Made by a program: the position numbers and the translations under genes
Source: JAAYBT01 sp964404395
GTDB lineage: Bacteria; Bacillota; Clostridia; Acetivibrionales; DTU013
Length of the DNA stretch: 18,601 nucleotides
Direction of reading: 5' to 3'
Assembly: GCA_964404395.1 (NCBI GenBank)
Contig: CAYOKA010000042.1
Span: 1-18,601, forward strand
Notes under the pieces: generated by a model
What the model saw: the letters and a program-made list of their open reading frames with translations, nothing else
The model's database searches: none
Told to the model about the DNA's origin: nothing
Shown here: positions 1 to 6,562 of the stretch, piece after piece
How positions within the stretch are numbered: position 1 is the first letter of the stretch
Layout of the letters: each line of letters opens with the position of its first letter

Positions 1-1
1 A

Positions 2-46
2 GCTGGGACTGGTAAGCAGCAAATCCAATTATTAGTCGGGAAGTGA
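2..46 (+). CDS. possible 3' end of an upstream gene (partial)
   Basis: A frame open from the window edge ends at a TGA at 44-46, five nucleotides before the preferred ATG of the aldehyde dehydrogenase. The visible tail reads AGTGKQQIQLLVGK. The close spacing is what a co-transcribed preceding gene would give, but 14 residues are too few to name a family. Another frame stops at 13-15, so the choice of frame is uncertain. Confidence 0.3.
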   Translation, partial: AGTGKQQIQLLVGK

Positions 47-51
47 ACGTG

Positions 52-1521
52 ATGGAAAACAAGGGCGAAATAAGTAAGGTAGATATGTCTATTAAAGAAG
101 CGAATGACTTAATGGAAAGGGCTTATGAAAGCCAGAAGCTTCTTGCGCAATTTGATCAGGCGAAAATTGACAGCATAGTTGAGGCGATGGCAAAAGCCGG
201 CTATGAGCAGTCAAAAAGACTGGCCTCGATGGCTGTGGAGGAATCAGGGCTCGGTGTTGTGCAGGACAAGGTTACAAAAAACCACTTCGCAACAAAAAAC
301 ATATCCGATTATATCAGGGATATGCGGACGGTTGGAGTCATCCATGAGGATACCCGCAAAAAGGTAGTCGAAATCGCGGCACCAATGGGTGTAGTGCTGG
401 GCATTATTCCGACGACGAATCCAACCTCTACGATACTATATAAGGCCATTATTGCCATCAAGTCCGGAAATGCTATTGTGTTCTCACCTCATCCCAGGTC
501 AATAAAGTGTTCGGTTGAAACGGCCGGACTGATGGAGGAAGCAGCCGTTAGAGCAGGAGCACCAAGGGGCATAATAAGCTGCCTGTCCGTTTGCACCAGG
601 GAGGCCACAGATGCGCTGATGCACCATCCGAGGACTGCTGTCATACTGGCTACCGGTGGCTCTGCCATGGTAAAGGCAGCCCATAGTTCAGGGAAGCCCG
701 CTTTAGGGGTGGGGCCGGGCAACGTACCGGCATTCATAGAGAGGTCAGCAGATATAGCAGGTGCAATAGGTAAAATCATCTCCAGCAAGACCTTTGACAA
801 CGGCACTGTGTGTGCATCGGAGCAGGCTATTGTGACTGAGGAAATCATTGCAGGCCGTGTTATTGCAGAGTTGAAGGCGCAAGGCGGTTATTTCGTGACA
901 GGGCATGATTTCGAAGCGATTGAAAGGACTGTCATATTGCCGGCGGGAGGGGTTAATCCCAGGGTTGTCGGACAAAGCCCTCAGACAATAGCACAATTGG
1001 CCGGCATTCAAATACCCGAGGCTACAAAGGTAATCGTAGCAATTGAAAAGGGAGTCGGGAAGGAGCACCCTCTCTCTGCAGAGAAGCTGTGCCCCGTACT
1101 GGCCTTTTATATCGAAAAGGACTGGATGAGCGCGTGTGAACGTTGCATTGAACTTCTTCAGTTTGGAGGATTGGGACATAGTCTTTCAATACACTGCACC
1201 AATGAGCATATTGTAAGGGAATTTGGCCTTAAAAAACCTGTAAACCGTATCCTGGTCAACACACCATCAACACATGGAGCGATAGGATATACTACGGGTC
1301 TGCCGCCTGCATTGACGCTGGCATGCGGCACTATGGGCGGAAGCATCACCTCAGACAATATTACGCCGAAGCATCTTATCAATATTAAACGTATTGCATA
1401 TGATCTTCAAACAACAGACAGGCAATCAGCTCAAATAAAGCCGGATGAAAAGGTGCTGGCCTATTGCTACACAAGGGCTGAAATACTAAAAGCGATAAAT
1501 GAATTGATAAGGCTAAAATGA
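52..1521 (+). CDS. CoA-acylating aldehyde dehydrogenase of a bacterial microcompartment
   Basis: Aldehyde dehydrogenase superfamily protein of about 489 residues, related to EutE/PduP and the N-terminal half of AdhE. Family members oxidise an aldehyde with NAD+ and CoA to acyl-CoA inside the shell. Seen in the sequence: a cofactor-binding stretch IIPTTNPTSTILYKAI near residues 118-133, GVGPGNVPA near 219-227, and the catalytic segment FDNGTVCASEQ with the nucleophilic cysteine at about residue 254. The FDNG.(V/I)CASEQ form is typical of acylating enzymes. The last 15 residues (RAEILKAINELIRLK) follow a polar linker and resemble an amphipathic encapsulation peptide. I chose ATG 52 because GGGAAG at 38-43 gives a usable ribosome binding site; GTG 43 in the same frame would add three residues. 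It is the first complete gene of the BMC operon, 44 nt before the shell genes. The actual aldehyde is not determined by the sequence. Confidence 0.93.
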   Translation: MENKGEISKVDMSIKEANDLMERAYESQKLLAQFDQAKIDSIVEAMAKAGYEQSKRLASMAVEESGLGVVQDKVTKNHFATKNISDYIRDMRTVGVIHEDTRKKVVEIAAPMGVVLGIIPTTNPTSTILYKAIIAIKSGNAIVFSPHPRSIKCSVETAGLMEEAAVRAGAPRGIISCLSVCTREATDALMHHPRTAVILATGGSAMVKAAHSSGKPALGVGPGNVPAFIERSADIAGAIGKIISSKTFDNGTVCASEQAIVTEEIIAGRVIAELKAQGGYFVTGHDFEAIERTVILPAGGVNPRVVGQSPQTIAQLAGIQIPEATKVIVAIEKGVGKEHPLSAEKLCPVLAFYIEKDWMSACERCIELLQFGGLGHSLSIHCTNEHIVREFGLKKPVNRILVNTPSTHGAIGYTTGLPPALTLACGTMGGSITSDNITPKHLINIKRIAYDLQTTDRQSAQIKPDEKVLAYCYTRAEILKAINELIRLK

Positions 1522-1565
1522 AATTAAGACGATGATAAATACCCTAAATAAAGGAGGAATACCGA

Positions 1566-1916
1566 ATGAGTGAAGCGATCGGAATGATTGAAACAAGAGG
1601 ACTGGTAGGTGCCATAGAGGCTGCCGATGCAATGGTGAAGGCGGCAAACGTACAATTGATAGGCAAGGAAATTGTAGGTGGAGGTTATGTAATGGTAATT
1701 GTCTGCGGAGACGTGGGAGCCGTAAAGGCGGCAACTGATGCGGGGGCAGCGGCAGCAGGCCGTATTGGCGAGCTGAAATCAACTCATGTAATCCCGCGCC
1801 CTCATAGCGAGGTCTCTGCCATATTACCCAAAAGCGGTCCGGCTACAGCAGGCAACAAGGGATTTGGATACAAAGCGACGGAAAACAATGAGGTTGAAAA
1901 CAAAGCAGGGAAATAA
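1566..1916 (+). CDS. BMC-H hexameric shell protein with C-terminal extension (paralogue 1)
   Basis: Single-BMC-domain shell protein of the PduA/CcmK/EutM type, which forms hexagonal tiles with a central pore for small metabolites. Residues 1-89 cover the whole fold: ETRGLVGAIEAADAMVKAANV at the N-terminus, the pore loop VGGG at 37-40, GAVKAATDAGAAAA at 51-64 and the edge motif HVIPRPH at 74-80. A strong AAAGGAGG site precedes the ATG. Two things set it apart from its two neighbours. Position 47 is Cys (VCGDVG), whereas the other two copies have Arg. There is also a 27-residue polar, Gly/Asn/Lys-rich tail (residues 90-116) that looks disordered and does not have the amphipathic pattern of an encapsulation peptide. 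The family assignment is certain; the transported metabolite is not known. Confidence 0.96.
   Translation: MSEAIGMIETRGLVGAIEAADAMVKAANVQLIGKEIVGGGYVMVIVCGDVGAVKAATDAGAAAAGRIGELKSTHVIPRPHSEVSAILPKSGPATAGNKGFGYKATENNEVENKAGK
1623..1652 (+). repeat. 30-nt identical segment shared with the next BMC-H gene (copy 1)
   Basis: The stretch coding for ADAMVKAANV in paralogue 1 is identical over 30 nt to 2026-2055 in paralogue 2. It marks a tandem duplication or local gene conversion of shell genes. Paralogue 3 encodes the same residues with different codons. Confidence 0.85.
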
Positions 1917-1968
1917 AAGATTGACAAGGCATGTAGATGAAATTATTTGAAATGGAGGGCATTGTTTT

Positions 1969-2238
1969 ATGGAAAACGCATTAGGTTTAATTGAAACAAA
2001 AGGGCTGATTGGGGCAATTGAGGCAGCCGATGCAATGGTGAAGGCGGCAAACGTAAAGCTCATCGGCAAGGAAGTGATTGGTGGCGGATATGTTACGGTT
2101 ATGGTTCGCGGAGATGTGGGCGCCGTAAAGGCAGCCACTGATGCAGGAGCTGCCGCGGCAGGCCGTGTGGGCGAGCTCAAATCCGTACATGTAATCCCGC
2201 GTCCTCATACTGAGGTCGAAGCGATTCTGCCCAAATAG
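1969..2238 (+). CDS. BMC-H hexameric shell protein (paralogue 2)
   Basis: An 89-residue single-BMC-domain shell protein, the usual length for the family, so it has no extension. It shows the standard landmarks: ETKGLIGAIEAADAMVKAANV, pore loop IGGG at 37-40 followed by Tyr41, VRGDVGAVKAATDAGAAAA and HVIPRPHTEV. It is close to PduA-type proteins and presumably tiles a facet, alone or mixed with the flanking paralogues. GGAGGG at 1954-1959 serves the ATG. The spacer from paralogue 1 is 52 nt and from paralogue 3 is 84 nt, the latter with a small hairpin. Regulation is most likely with the whole operon. Confidence 0.97.
   Translation: MENALGLIETKGLIGAIEAADAMVKAANVKLIGKEVIGGGYVTVMVRGDVGAVKAATDAGAAAAGRVGELKSVHVIPRPHTEVEAILPK
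2026..2055 (+). repeat. 30-nt identical segment shared with the previous BMC-H gene (copy 2)
   Basis: Second copy of the 30-nt identity described for 1623-1652, at the same codons of the BMC domain (ADAMVKAANV). Confidence 0.85.
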
Positions 2239-2245
2239 GGCAAAA

Positions 2246-2263
2246 GCCTTAAATGGTTAAGGC
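2246..2263 (+). other. intercistronic hairpin between shell genes
   Basis: GCCTTAA (2246-2252) and TTAAGGC (2257-2263) form a perfect 7-bp stem with an ATGG loop. It sits just after the stop of paralogue 2 and about 60 nt before the ATG of paralogue 3. No T-run follows, so it is not a canonical terminator. It could be an mRNA processing or stability element that sets the relative output of the shell proteins; that role is inference. Confidence 0.45.
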
Positions 2264-2322
2264 GGTTCAAAGCGAATTGAAGGGGATTTAACGATTTAAA
2301 AGCGATTTAGGAGGTTCTTGAT

Positions 2323-2595
2323 ATGGAAAATGCACTGGGAATGGTTGAAACCATCGGTGAAGTAGGCGCAATTGAAGCTGCTGATGCAATGGTGAAGGCA
2401 GCAAATGTAAGACTAATCGGAAAAGAAAAAATCGGAGCCGGCTATGTCACGGTTATGGTTCGCGGTGACGTAGGCGCTGTGAAAGCAGCCGTAGAGGCAG
2501 GAGCTGCCGCAGCAGGACGTGTTGGTGAACTCAAATCGGTACACGTGATTCCACGCCCTCATGCAGAGGTTGAGAGTATTCTGCCGAAGGTCTGA
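2323..2595 (+). CDS. BMC-H hexameric shell protein (paralogue 3)
   Basis: A 90-residue single-BMC-domain shell protein. Landmarks are ETIGEVGAIEAADAMVKAANV, pore loop IGAG at 37-40 followed by Tyr41, VRGDVGAVKAAVEAGAAAA and HVIPRPHAEV. Compared with paralogue 2, its pore has Ala instead of the middle Gly, and the lysine usual near position 11 is Ile, so the pore or tile surface may differ. TTAGGAGG upstream gives a good ribosome binding site. It is the last shell gene in the window and precedes two small BMC-associated genes by about 43 nt. Confidence 0.97.
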   Translation: MENALGMVETIGEVGAIEAADAMVKAANVRLIGKEKIGAGYVTVMVRGDVGAVKAAVEAGAAAAGRVGELKSVHVIPRPHAEVESILPKV

Positions 2596-2638
2596 TGAAG
2601 TAAAGATATCCCGAACAAGAATCAGGTGGTGGATAACA

Positions 2639-2929
2639 GTGGATCAGGAATTATTGAAACAAATCATCACGAAGGTAATATACAGAGTGATGACAGAGGT
2701 GATGGTACAGCTTCAGAATAGGCCGGGAGAGATTCCGCAGATATTGTCTGAATTGACCCGGCCTGCACAATCCAATCCAGGGCTGGAGCCGGAGAAGCTC
2801 GTTACGGAGGAGACGGTGAGGCAGGCGTGGAAGCAAAAGGCTGTGCTAACAATTAATAAGGGTGTCATATGTACACCTTTAGCCAGAGATGTCATTAAGG
2901 AGCTTGGCGTTGAAGTCGTTTGGAGATAA
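2639..2929 (+). CDS. small BMC-associated protein: encapsulation-peptide-like helix plus C-terminal TPLARD motif
   Basis: A 96-residue protein of no firmly named family. I set the start at GTG 2639, preceded by AGGTGG at 2624-2629; the longer reading from 2561 would overlap the shell gene and begin with an implausible Arg-rich stretch. Residues 1-26 (DQELLKQIITKVIYRVMTEV and on) form an amphipathic helix. Its LLKQIITKVI core resembles the N-terminal encapsulation peptide of PduD (LLRQIIEDVL, from memory). A polar Pro-rich linker follows, then a C-terminal segment KGVICTPLARDVIKELGVEV near 74-93. That segment carries the (L/C)TPLARD...GV motif seen at the N-terminus of EutT-type proteins. The product is probably cargo or an adaptor targeted to the shell lumen. 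It stops 14 nt before the next gene, which has the same two elements in the opposite order. Confidence 0.7.
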   Translation: MDQELLKQIITKVIYRVMTEVMVQLQNRPGEIPQILSELTRPAQSNPGLEPEKLVTEETVRQAWKQKAVLTINKGVICTPLARDVIKELGVEVVWR

Positions 2930-2943
2930 AAGGGGTGTATACT

Positions 2944-3261
2944 ATGGCGAAGGTAATAACCCAGGCGGAAATGCTTCAGTATGTAGGCAGGGATGAAGTT
3001 GCTTTTCCTACCGGCACGATACTGACTCCCCTGGCAAAGGATTATGCGGCTGCGAATAATATCAGGATCGCATTTAGCGATTCCTATAGCAATGGTGCAG
3101 AAGAAAGCAGCTGTAATGGGGCAAGAGAAAAGCTGCTCAGGGATATCGTGCTATCTGTAAAGAAGAGCATATCCGAATCGGGCAGACAAATAAGCAATGA
3201 AGATCTGGAAAAAATGGTAGTTGCATGCATCGAACGAATCGGATGTAGTGTTATAATGTAA
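2944..3261 (+). CDS. small BMC-associated protein: EutT-N-terminus-like motif plus C-terminal amphipathic helix
   Basis: A 105-residue protein starting at ATG 2944 (GGGG at 2932-2935 upstream); an in-frame ATG at 2920 would overlap the previous gene. Residues 1-45 run KVITQAEMLQ, then TGTILTPLAKDYAAANNIRI. The order and spacing recall the N-terminus of EutT corrinoid adenosyltransferases, but the catalytic domain is missing, so it cannot be the enzyme itself. Residues 65-105 are helical, and EKLLRDIVLSVKKSI resembles an encapsulation peptide. A regulatory, scaffold or cofactor-handling role in the compartment is possible, but no function is established. It lies 43 nt before the sugar kinase and is surely in the same operon. 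Confidence 0.7.
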   Translation: MAKVITQAEMLQYVGRDEVAFPTGTILTPLAKDYAAANNIRIAFSDSYSNGAEESSCNGAREKLLRDIVLSVKKSISESGRQISNEDLEKMVVACIERIGCSVIM

Positions 3262-3304
3262 GTAAAACGGAGACAAGAAATGTCCCACTTGAGGAGAGAG
3301 AGTT

Positions 3305-4822
3305 ATGGACAAATACTTGCTGAGTATAGACAACGGTTTGACCAAGACAAAGTCCGTGATCTATTCACTCGATGGCAGGGAAATTGCTTCAGGGATTACT
3401 AACACAATAGTCGACAGCAGAGGCGACCGAGCTGAGATCGATATGGAGCTGCAATGGAGGAATACGGCTTATGCTATCAAGGATGCCATAAGTAAATCCG
3501 GAATCTCTTCCTCCGACATTATCGGGATAGGTTGCAGCGGACATGGTGCCGGTCTTTACTGTCTTGACAAGGACAAGAGGCCTGTAAGGAAGGCTGTGTC
3601 ATCCATGGACGCAAGAGCAAATGATATCCTGGAGCAATGGAGGCTTGCCGGGGAAAGCCCATATGACCGGCTGCACCAAAATTTTTGGAGTGGTCAGGCA
3701 ATTCCTATTCTTAGTTGGCTGAAAGAGAATGAGCGCGATAATTATGAAAAAATAGATATAGTCTTAATGGTCAAGGACTGGATTGTTTTTAACCTAACCG
3801 GAGAGGCAGGCATCGAATATACTGATGCCAGCAATTCGGGCCTGGTAAATCCCATTGAAAAGGCTGTGGATCGTGAGATCATTGAAAGGTTTGGCGTCGG
3901 TGAAATTTATGAGAAAATTCCAAAGCTGCGCAGAACTATGGATATTGCCGGAACCATAACAAAAAAAGCGGCTGAGGAAACAGGATTGGCGCAGGGCACT
4001 CCTGTTATAGGCGGAGTTTTTGACTGTGTTTCCTGTGCATTAGGCAGCGGCGTAGTAGATGATAAAAGCTACAGCCTGATTGCCGGAACCTGGAACATTA
4101 ACTCAGGGATAGAAGAGGGCCTCATCGGTAGCAGTGAGACAGTAAAGTGCTCTCTTTATGTTGACATAGACAAGTATTTTTATGTGGAATCCAGTGCGAC
4201 TTCAGCCGTGAACCTGGAGTGGTTTTTAAGAAACATAATTAACGGATTTGTCCCTACCGCTATCCCTGATAAAGAGCTATTTAGGATGATTGATGAAGGG
4301 ATTGACAGTATTGGGATTCATGAATCGAAGGTCATCTATACCCCATTTCTGTATAAATCCCACCTTTCCAATCAATTAGAGGGAAGCTTTTGGGGGATCA
4401 AGCCCGAATATAATATTTATCATCTGCTAAGGGCCGTTTATGAGGGGGTCGTGTTTGCACATCTGATGCATATTGACAATTTGAAGAATGATGGGATTAT
4501 TAGAAATAGAGCTGTGTTATCAGGCGGGGCTTCAAAAAGCCGCGTATGGTGCCAGATGTTTGCAGACATTCTGGATATGGAAGTGATTACGACTAAGAGC
4601 ATGCAGGTAGGCGCTCTTGGAGCAGCGATTTGTACAGCTGCTGCTGTAGGGGTATATCCGGGTATAGAGGCTGCTATCCAGGTGATGGTTAAAGAAAAGG
4701 ATACATACCATCCGAATAAAAAGAACCATGAATTGTACATGAGAAGGTACAGGCAATTTATTAGAATAATTGACAATTTTGACAGAGGCAGACAGGTCGA
4801 GGAGGAATTGATATGGATTTGA
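3305..4822 (+). CDS. FGGY-family carbohydrate kinase (pentulose/L-xylulose-kinase-like)
   Basis: A 505-residue two-domain sugar kinase of normal FGGY length. Such enzymes transfer phosphate from ATP to a ketose or polyol in the cytosol. The N-terminal phosphate loop is DNGLTKTK (9-16). CSGHGAGLYCLDKDKRPV (77-94) followed by MDARA (101-105) is the sugar-binding region. GVFDCVSCALGSG contains the expected catalytic base Asp240, and LSGGASKSRVW (405-415) is the C-terminal adenosine-binding motif. The GHGAGLY/DARA pattern looks nearest to LyxK-type L-xylulose kinases, with erythritol- or xylulose-kinase relatives as alternatives; substrate is not provable here. GAGGAGAG precedes ATG 3305. Its last 10 nt overlap the SDR start, indicating translational coupling. 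In this BMC context it probably makes the phosphorylated sugar cleaved before the aldehyde dehydrogenase step, and possibly the effector of the SorC regulator. Confidence 0.92.
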   Translation: MDKYLLSIDNGLTKTKSVIYSLDGREIASGITNTIVDSRGDRAEIDMELQWRNTAYAIKDAISKSGISSSDIIGIGCSGHGAGLYCLDKDKRPVRKAVSSMDARANDILEQWRLAGESPYDRLHQNFWSGQAIPILSWLKENERDNYEKIDIVLMVKDWIVFNLTGEAGIEYTDASNSGLVNPIEKAVDREIIERFGVGEIYEKIPKLRRTMDIAGTITKKAAEETGLAQGTPVIGGVFDCVSCALGSGVVDDKSYSLIAGTWNINSGIEEGLIGSSETVKCSLYVDIDKYFYVESSATSAVNLEWFLRNIINGFVPTAIPDKELFRMIDEGIDSIGIHESKVIYTPFLYKSHLSNQLEGSFWGIKPEYNIYHLLRAVYEGVVFAHLMHIDNLKNDGIIRNRAVLSGGASKSRVWCQMFADILDMEVITTKSMQVGALGAAICTAAAVGVYPGIEAAIQVMVKEKDTYHPNKKNHELYMRRYRQFIRIIDNFDRGRQVEEELIWI

Positions 4823-5574
4823 ATTTAAAAGGCAGGGTGGCTATAGTAACCGGAGGCGGAAGCGGCCTGGGCGCTGCGATTAGCGAGGTACTGGCAGCTG
4901 AAGGAGCCCATATAATAGTGAATTATATTGTGGATGAGGCCAATGTCTTCAAGTTCGTGGATAAGCTGAATGATAAGTATGACATTAAAGCAATCCCGCT
5001 ATATGGAGATATTACAAATGCTGCACATATAGATAATGTTATTGCAAGGGCAGTCGATATTTTCGGGAGGGTGGATATTCTCGTAAACAATGCGGGTGTA
5101 TGGCCAACCGCTTATGTGGAGAGCATGACAGATGAGGAATGGGAAAGAACAGTTAAAATCAATTTGACAGGACCATTTATGTTCAGTAAGCGTGTGGTTC
5201 AGCACCTTATCGGCCGAAAAAGTAAGGGCAAGATCATCAATATCGTATCTCAGGCGGCCTTCCACGGCTCCACCAGCGGACATGCCCATTATGCGGCAGC
5301 AAAGGCCGGAGTGGTTGCCTTTACCGTATCTCTGGCCAGGGAAGTTGCAAAGTACGGCATCAATGTAACAGCTGTTGCACCCGGCATGATGAGAACGCCC
5401 ATGAACAAGAAGGAGTTGGCTGAAAGGGAAGCAGACTACATTAAAAGGATTCCTCTTGGAAGGATTTCAGATCCCGCCGAGGTTGCTTATACCGTTGCAT
5501 TCCTTGCATCGGATAAGGCTGATTATATTACCGGAGCAACCATTGATGTTACCGGCGGAATGCTGATGAGATGA
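4813..5574 (+). CDS. short-chain dehydrogenase/reductase (SDR)
   Basis: A 253-residue classical SDR with an NAD(P)(H)-binding Rossmann fold. Seen in order: TGGGSGLG (13-20), NNAG (92-95), the active-site Asn117 in KINLTG, the catalytic triad Ser146, Tyr160 and Lys164 (YAAAK), and PG..RTPM (190-196) in the substrate loop. The C-terminus ends VTGGMLMR. All catalytic residues are present. The end of beta-2 (IVNY) has no Asp that would clearly dictate NAD+, so cofactor preference is open. A GAGGAGGA site lies in the kinase 3' end, and the two genes overlap by 10 nt. Pairing with a sugar kinase suggests a polyol-to-ketose or sugar redox step that feeds the kinase. It could instead recycle NADH; sequence alone does not decide. 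Confidence 0.9.
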   Translation: MDLNLKGRVAIVTGGGSGLGAAISEVLAAEGAHIIVNYIVDEANVFKFVDKLNDKYDIKAIPLYGDITNAAHIDNVIARAVDIFGRVDILVNNAGVWPTAYVESMTDEEWERTVKINLTGPFMFSKRVVQHLIGRKSKGKIINIVSQAAFHGSTSGHAHYAAAKAGVVAFTVSLAREVAKYGINVTAVAPGMMRTPMNKKELAEREADYIKRIPLGRISDPAEVAYTVAFLASDKADYITGATIDVTGGMLMR

Positions 5575-5585
5575 GGGGGTTGTAA

Positions 5586-6560
5586 ATGATAGAGGTCAGA
5601 AACCTTACAAAGTACTATGGCAGCAACAGAGGGGTAAAAAATCTCAATTTTACGGTCAATGCAGGTGAAATAATGGGTTTTCTCGGGGCTAACGGCGCGG
5701 GCAAATCCACCACAATGAACATGATTACAGGGTATAAGCCGCCTACAGAGGGCGAAATATTCATAGACGGAATTAATATTGCGCAAGACCCTATTAGTGC
5801 AAAAAGGAAGATCGGTTATCTTCCCGAAATCCCTCCTCTTTATCCTGACCTGAAGGTAATATCATATTTGCGCTTTGTATGTGAATTAAAAGGTGTCAAA
5901 TACAGGGAGCGGGAAGCCCATATCAATAAAATCATGGACCAGGTAAGGATTAAAGATGTAAAGGGTAGATTGATTAAGAATTTGTCTAAGGGCTACAAGC
6001 AAAGAGTTGGACTTGCTCAAGCACTGATATCGGATCCGGCCATTCTGATTCTGGATGAACCGACAGCCGGGCTGGACCCAAAGCAGATCATGGAAATGCG
6101 TGATTTTATTAAGGAACTGGGCTCAGAGCATACGGTTATTCTCAGTTCACATATTCTGGCTGAGGTAAGCATGATCTGTGAAAAGGTAATTATTCTGAAT
6201 AAGGGTGAAACAGCCGCCATAGATACGCCTGAGAACCTGGCCAGGGGAATGGCTCATTCCGAAAGATTTCTCGCAAGAATCAGGGCGACAATTGAGGAAG
6301 TTGCACCGATAGTAAGAGGAATAGATGGAATCATAAGCATCGAGGAACAACGCGGCAAGGATATAGAAAAACACAACAATGGATTTTTCAGTTACATTAT
6401 AGAAAACGAAAAAAGCATTGATGTTAAAACTCCCTTATTCTTCGCTTTGGCTAAAGCCGGATACCCCATGCACGAACTGAGGCCTCTTGATATGTCCCTT
6501 GAAGATATTTTCATGCAGCTTACGGCTGAGAGCATAGATAATGTCAGGGAGGTGCAATAA
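5586..6560 (+). CDS. ABC transporter ATP-binding protein, GldA/ABC-2 type
   Basis: A 324-residue ATPase that powers an ABC-2 permease. Motifs: Walker A GANGAGKS (34-41), signature LSKGY (133-137), Walker B LILDEP (154-159) and H-loop SSHIL with His189. A roughly 100-residue C-terminal accessory region follows the NBD, as in GldA-like and drug/antibiotic ABC-2 ATPases. It begins 11 nt after the SDR stop with a GAGGGGGTT site, so it appears co-transcribed with the BMC genes. It ends 2 nt before the fused permease. The substrate is unknown. Gld homologues in Bacteroidota are linked to gliding, but in Firmicutes no such role follows. Confidence 0.92.
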   Translation: MIEVRNLTKYYGSNRGVKNLNFTVNAGEIMGFLGANGAGKSTTMNMITGYKPPTEGEIFIDGINIAQDPISAKRKIGYLPEIPPLYPDLKVISYLRFVCELKGVKYREREAHINKIMDQVRIKDVKGRLIKNLSKGYKQRVGLAQALISDPAILILDEPTAGLDPKQIMEMRDFIKELGSEHTVILSSHILAEVSMICEKVIILNKGETAAIDTPENLARGMAHSERFLARIRATIEEVAPIVRGIDGIISIEEQRGKDIEKHNNGFFSYIIENEKSIDVKTPLFFALAKAGYPMHELRPLDMSLEDIFMQLTAESIDNVREVQ

Positions 6561-6562
6561 TC

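Noticed and set aside
489..1382. Long reverse-strand frames opposite the aldehyde dehydrogenase
   Set aside because: They lie entirely inside a clear family gene, lack ribosome binding sites and have no recognisable protein features; they are antisense shadows.
1921..1949. TTGACA at 1921 as an internal promoter before the second shell gene
   Set aside because: The best -10 at correct spacing matches only about half the consensus.
1513..2208. Reverse-strand frames opposite the shell genes
   Set aside because: Their low-complexity Leu/Pro/Arg or Ala/Thr/Ser content mirrors the Ala/Gly-rich BMC codons; the + strand genes explain the openness.
2561..2638. Longer N-terminus for the first small TPLARD protein
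   Set aside because: It would overlap the third shell gene by 35 nt and begin with an Arg-rich stretch lacking a ribosome binding site; GTG 2639 has one and starts at the helix.
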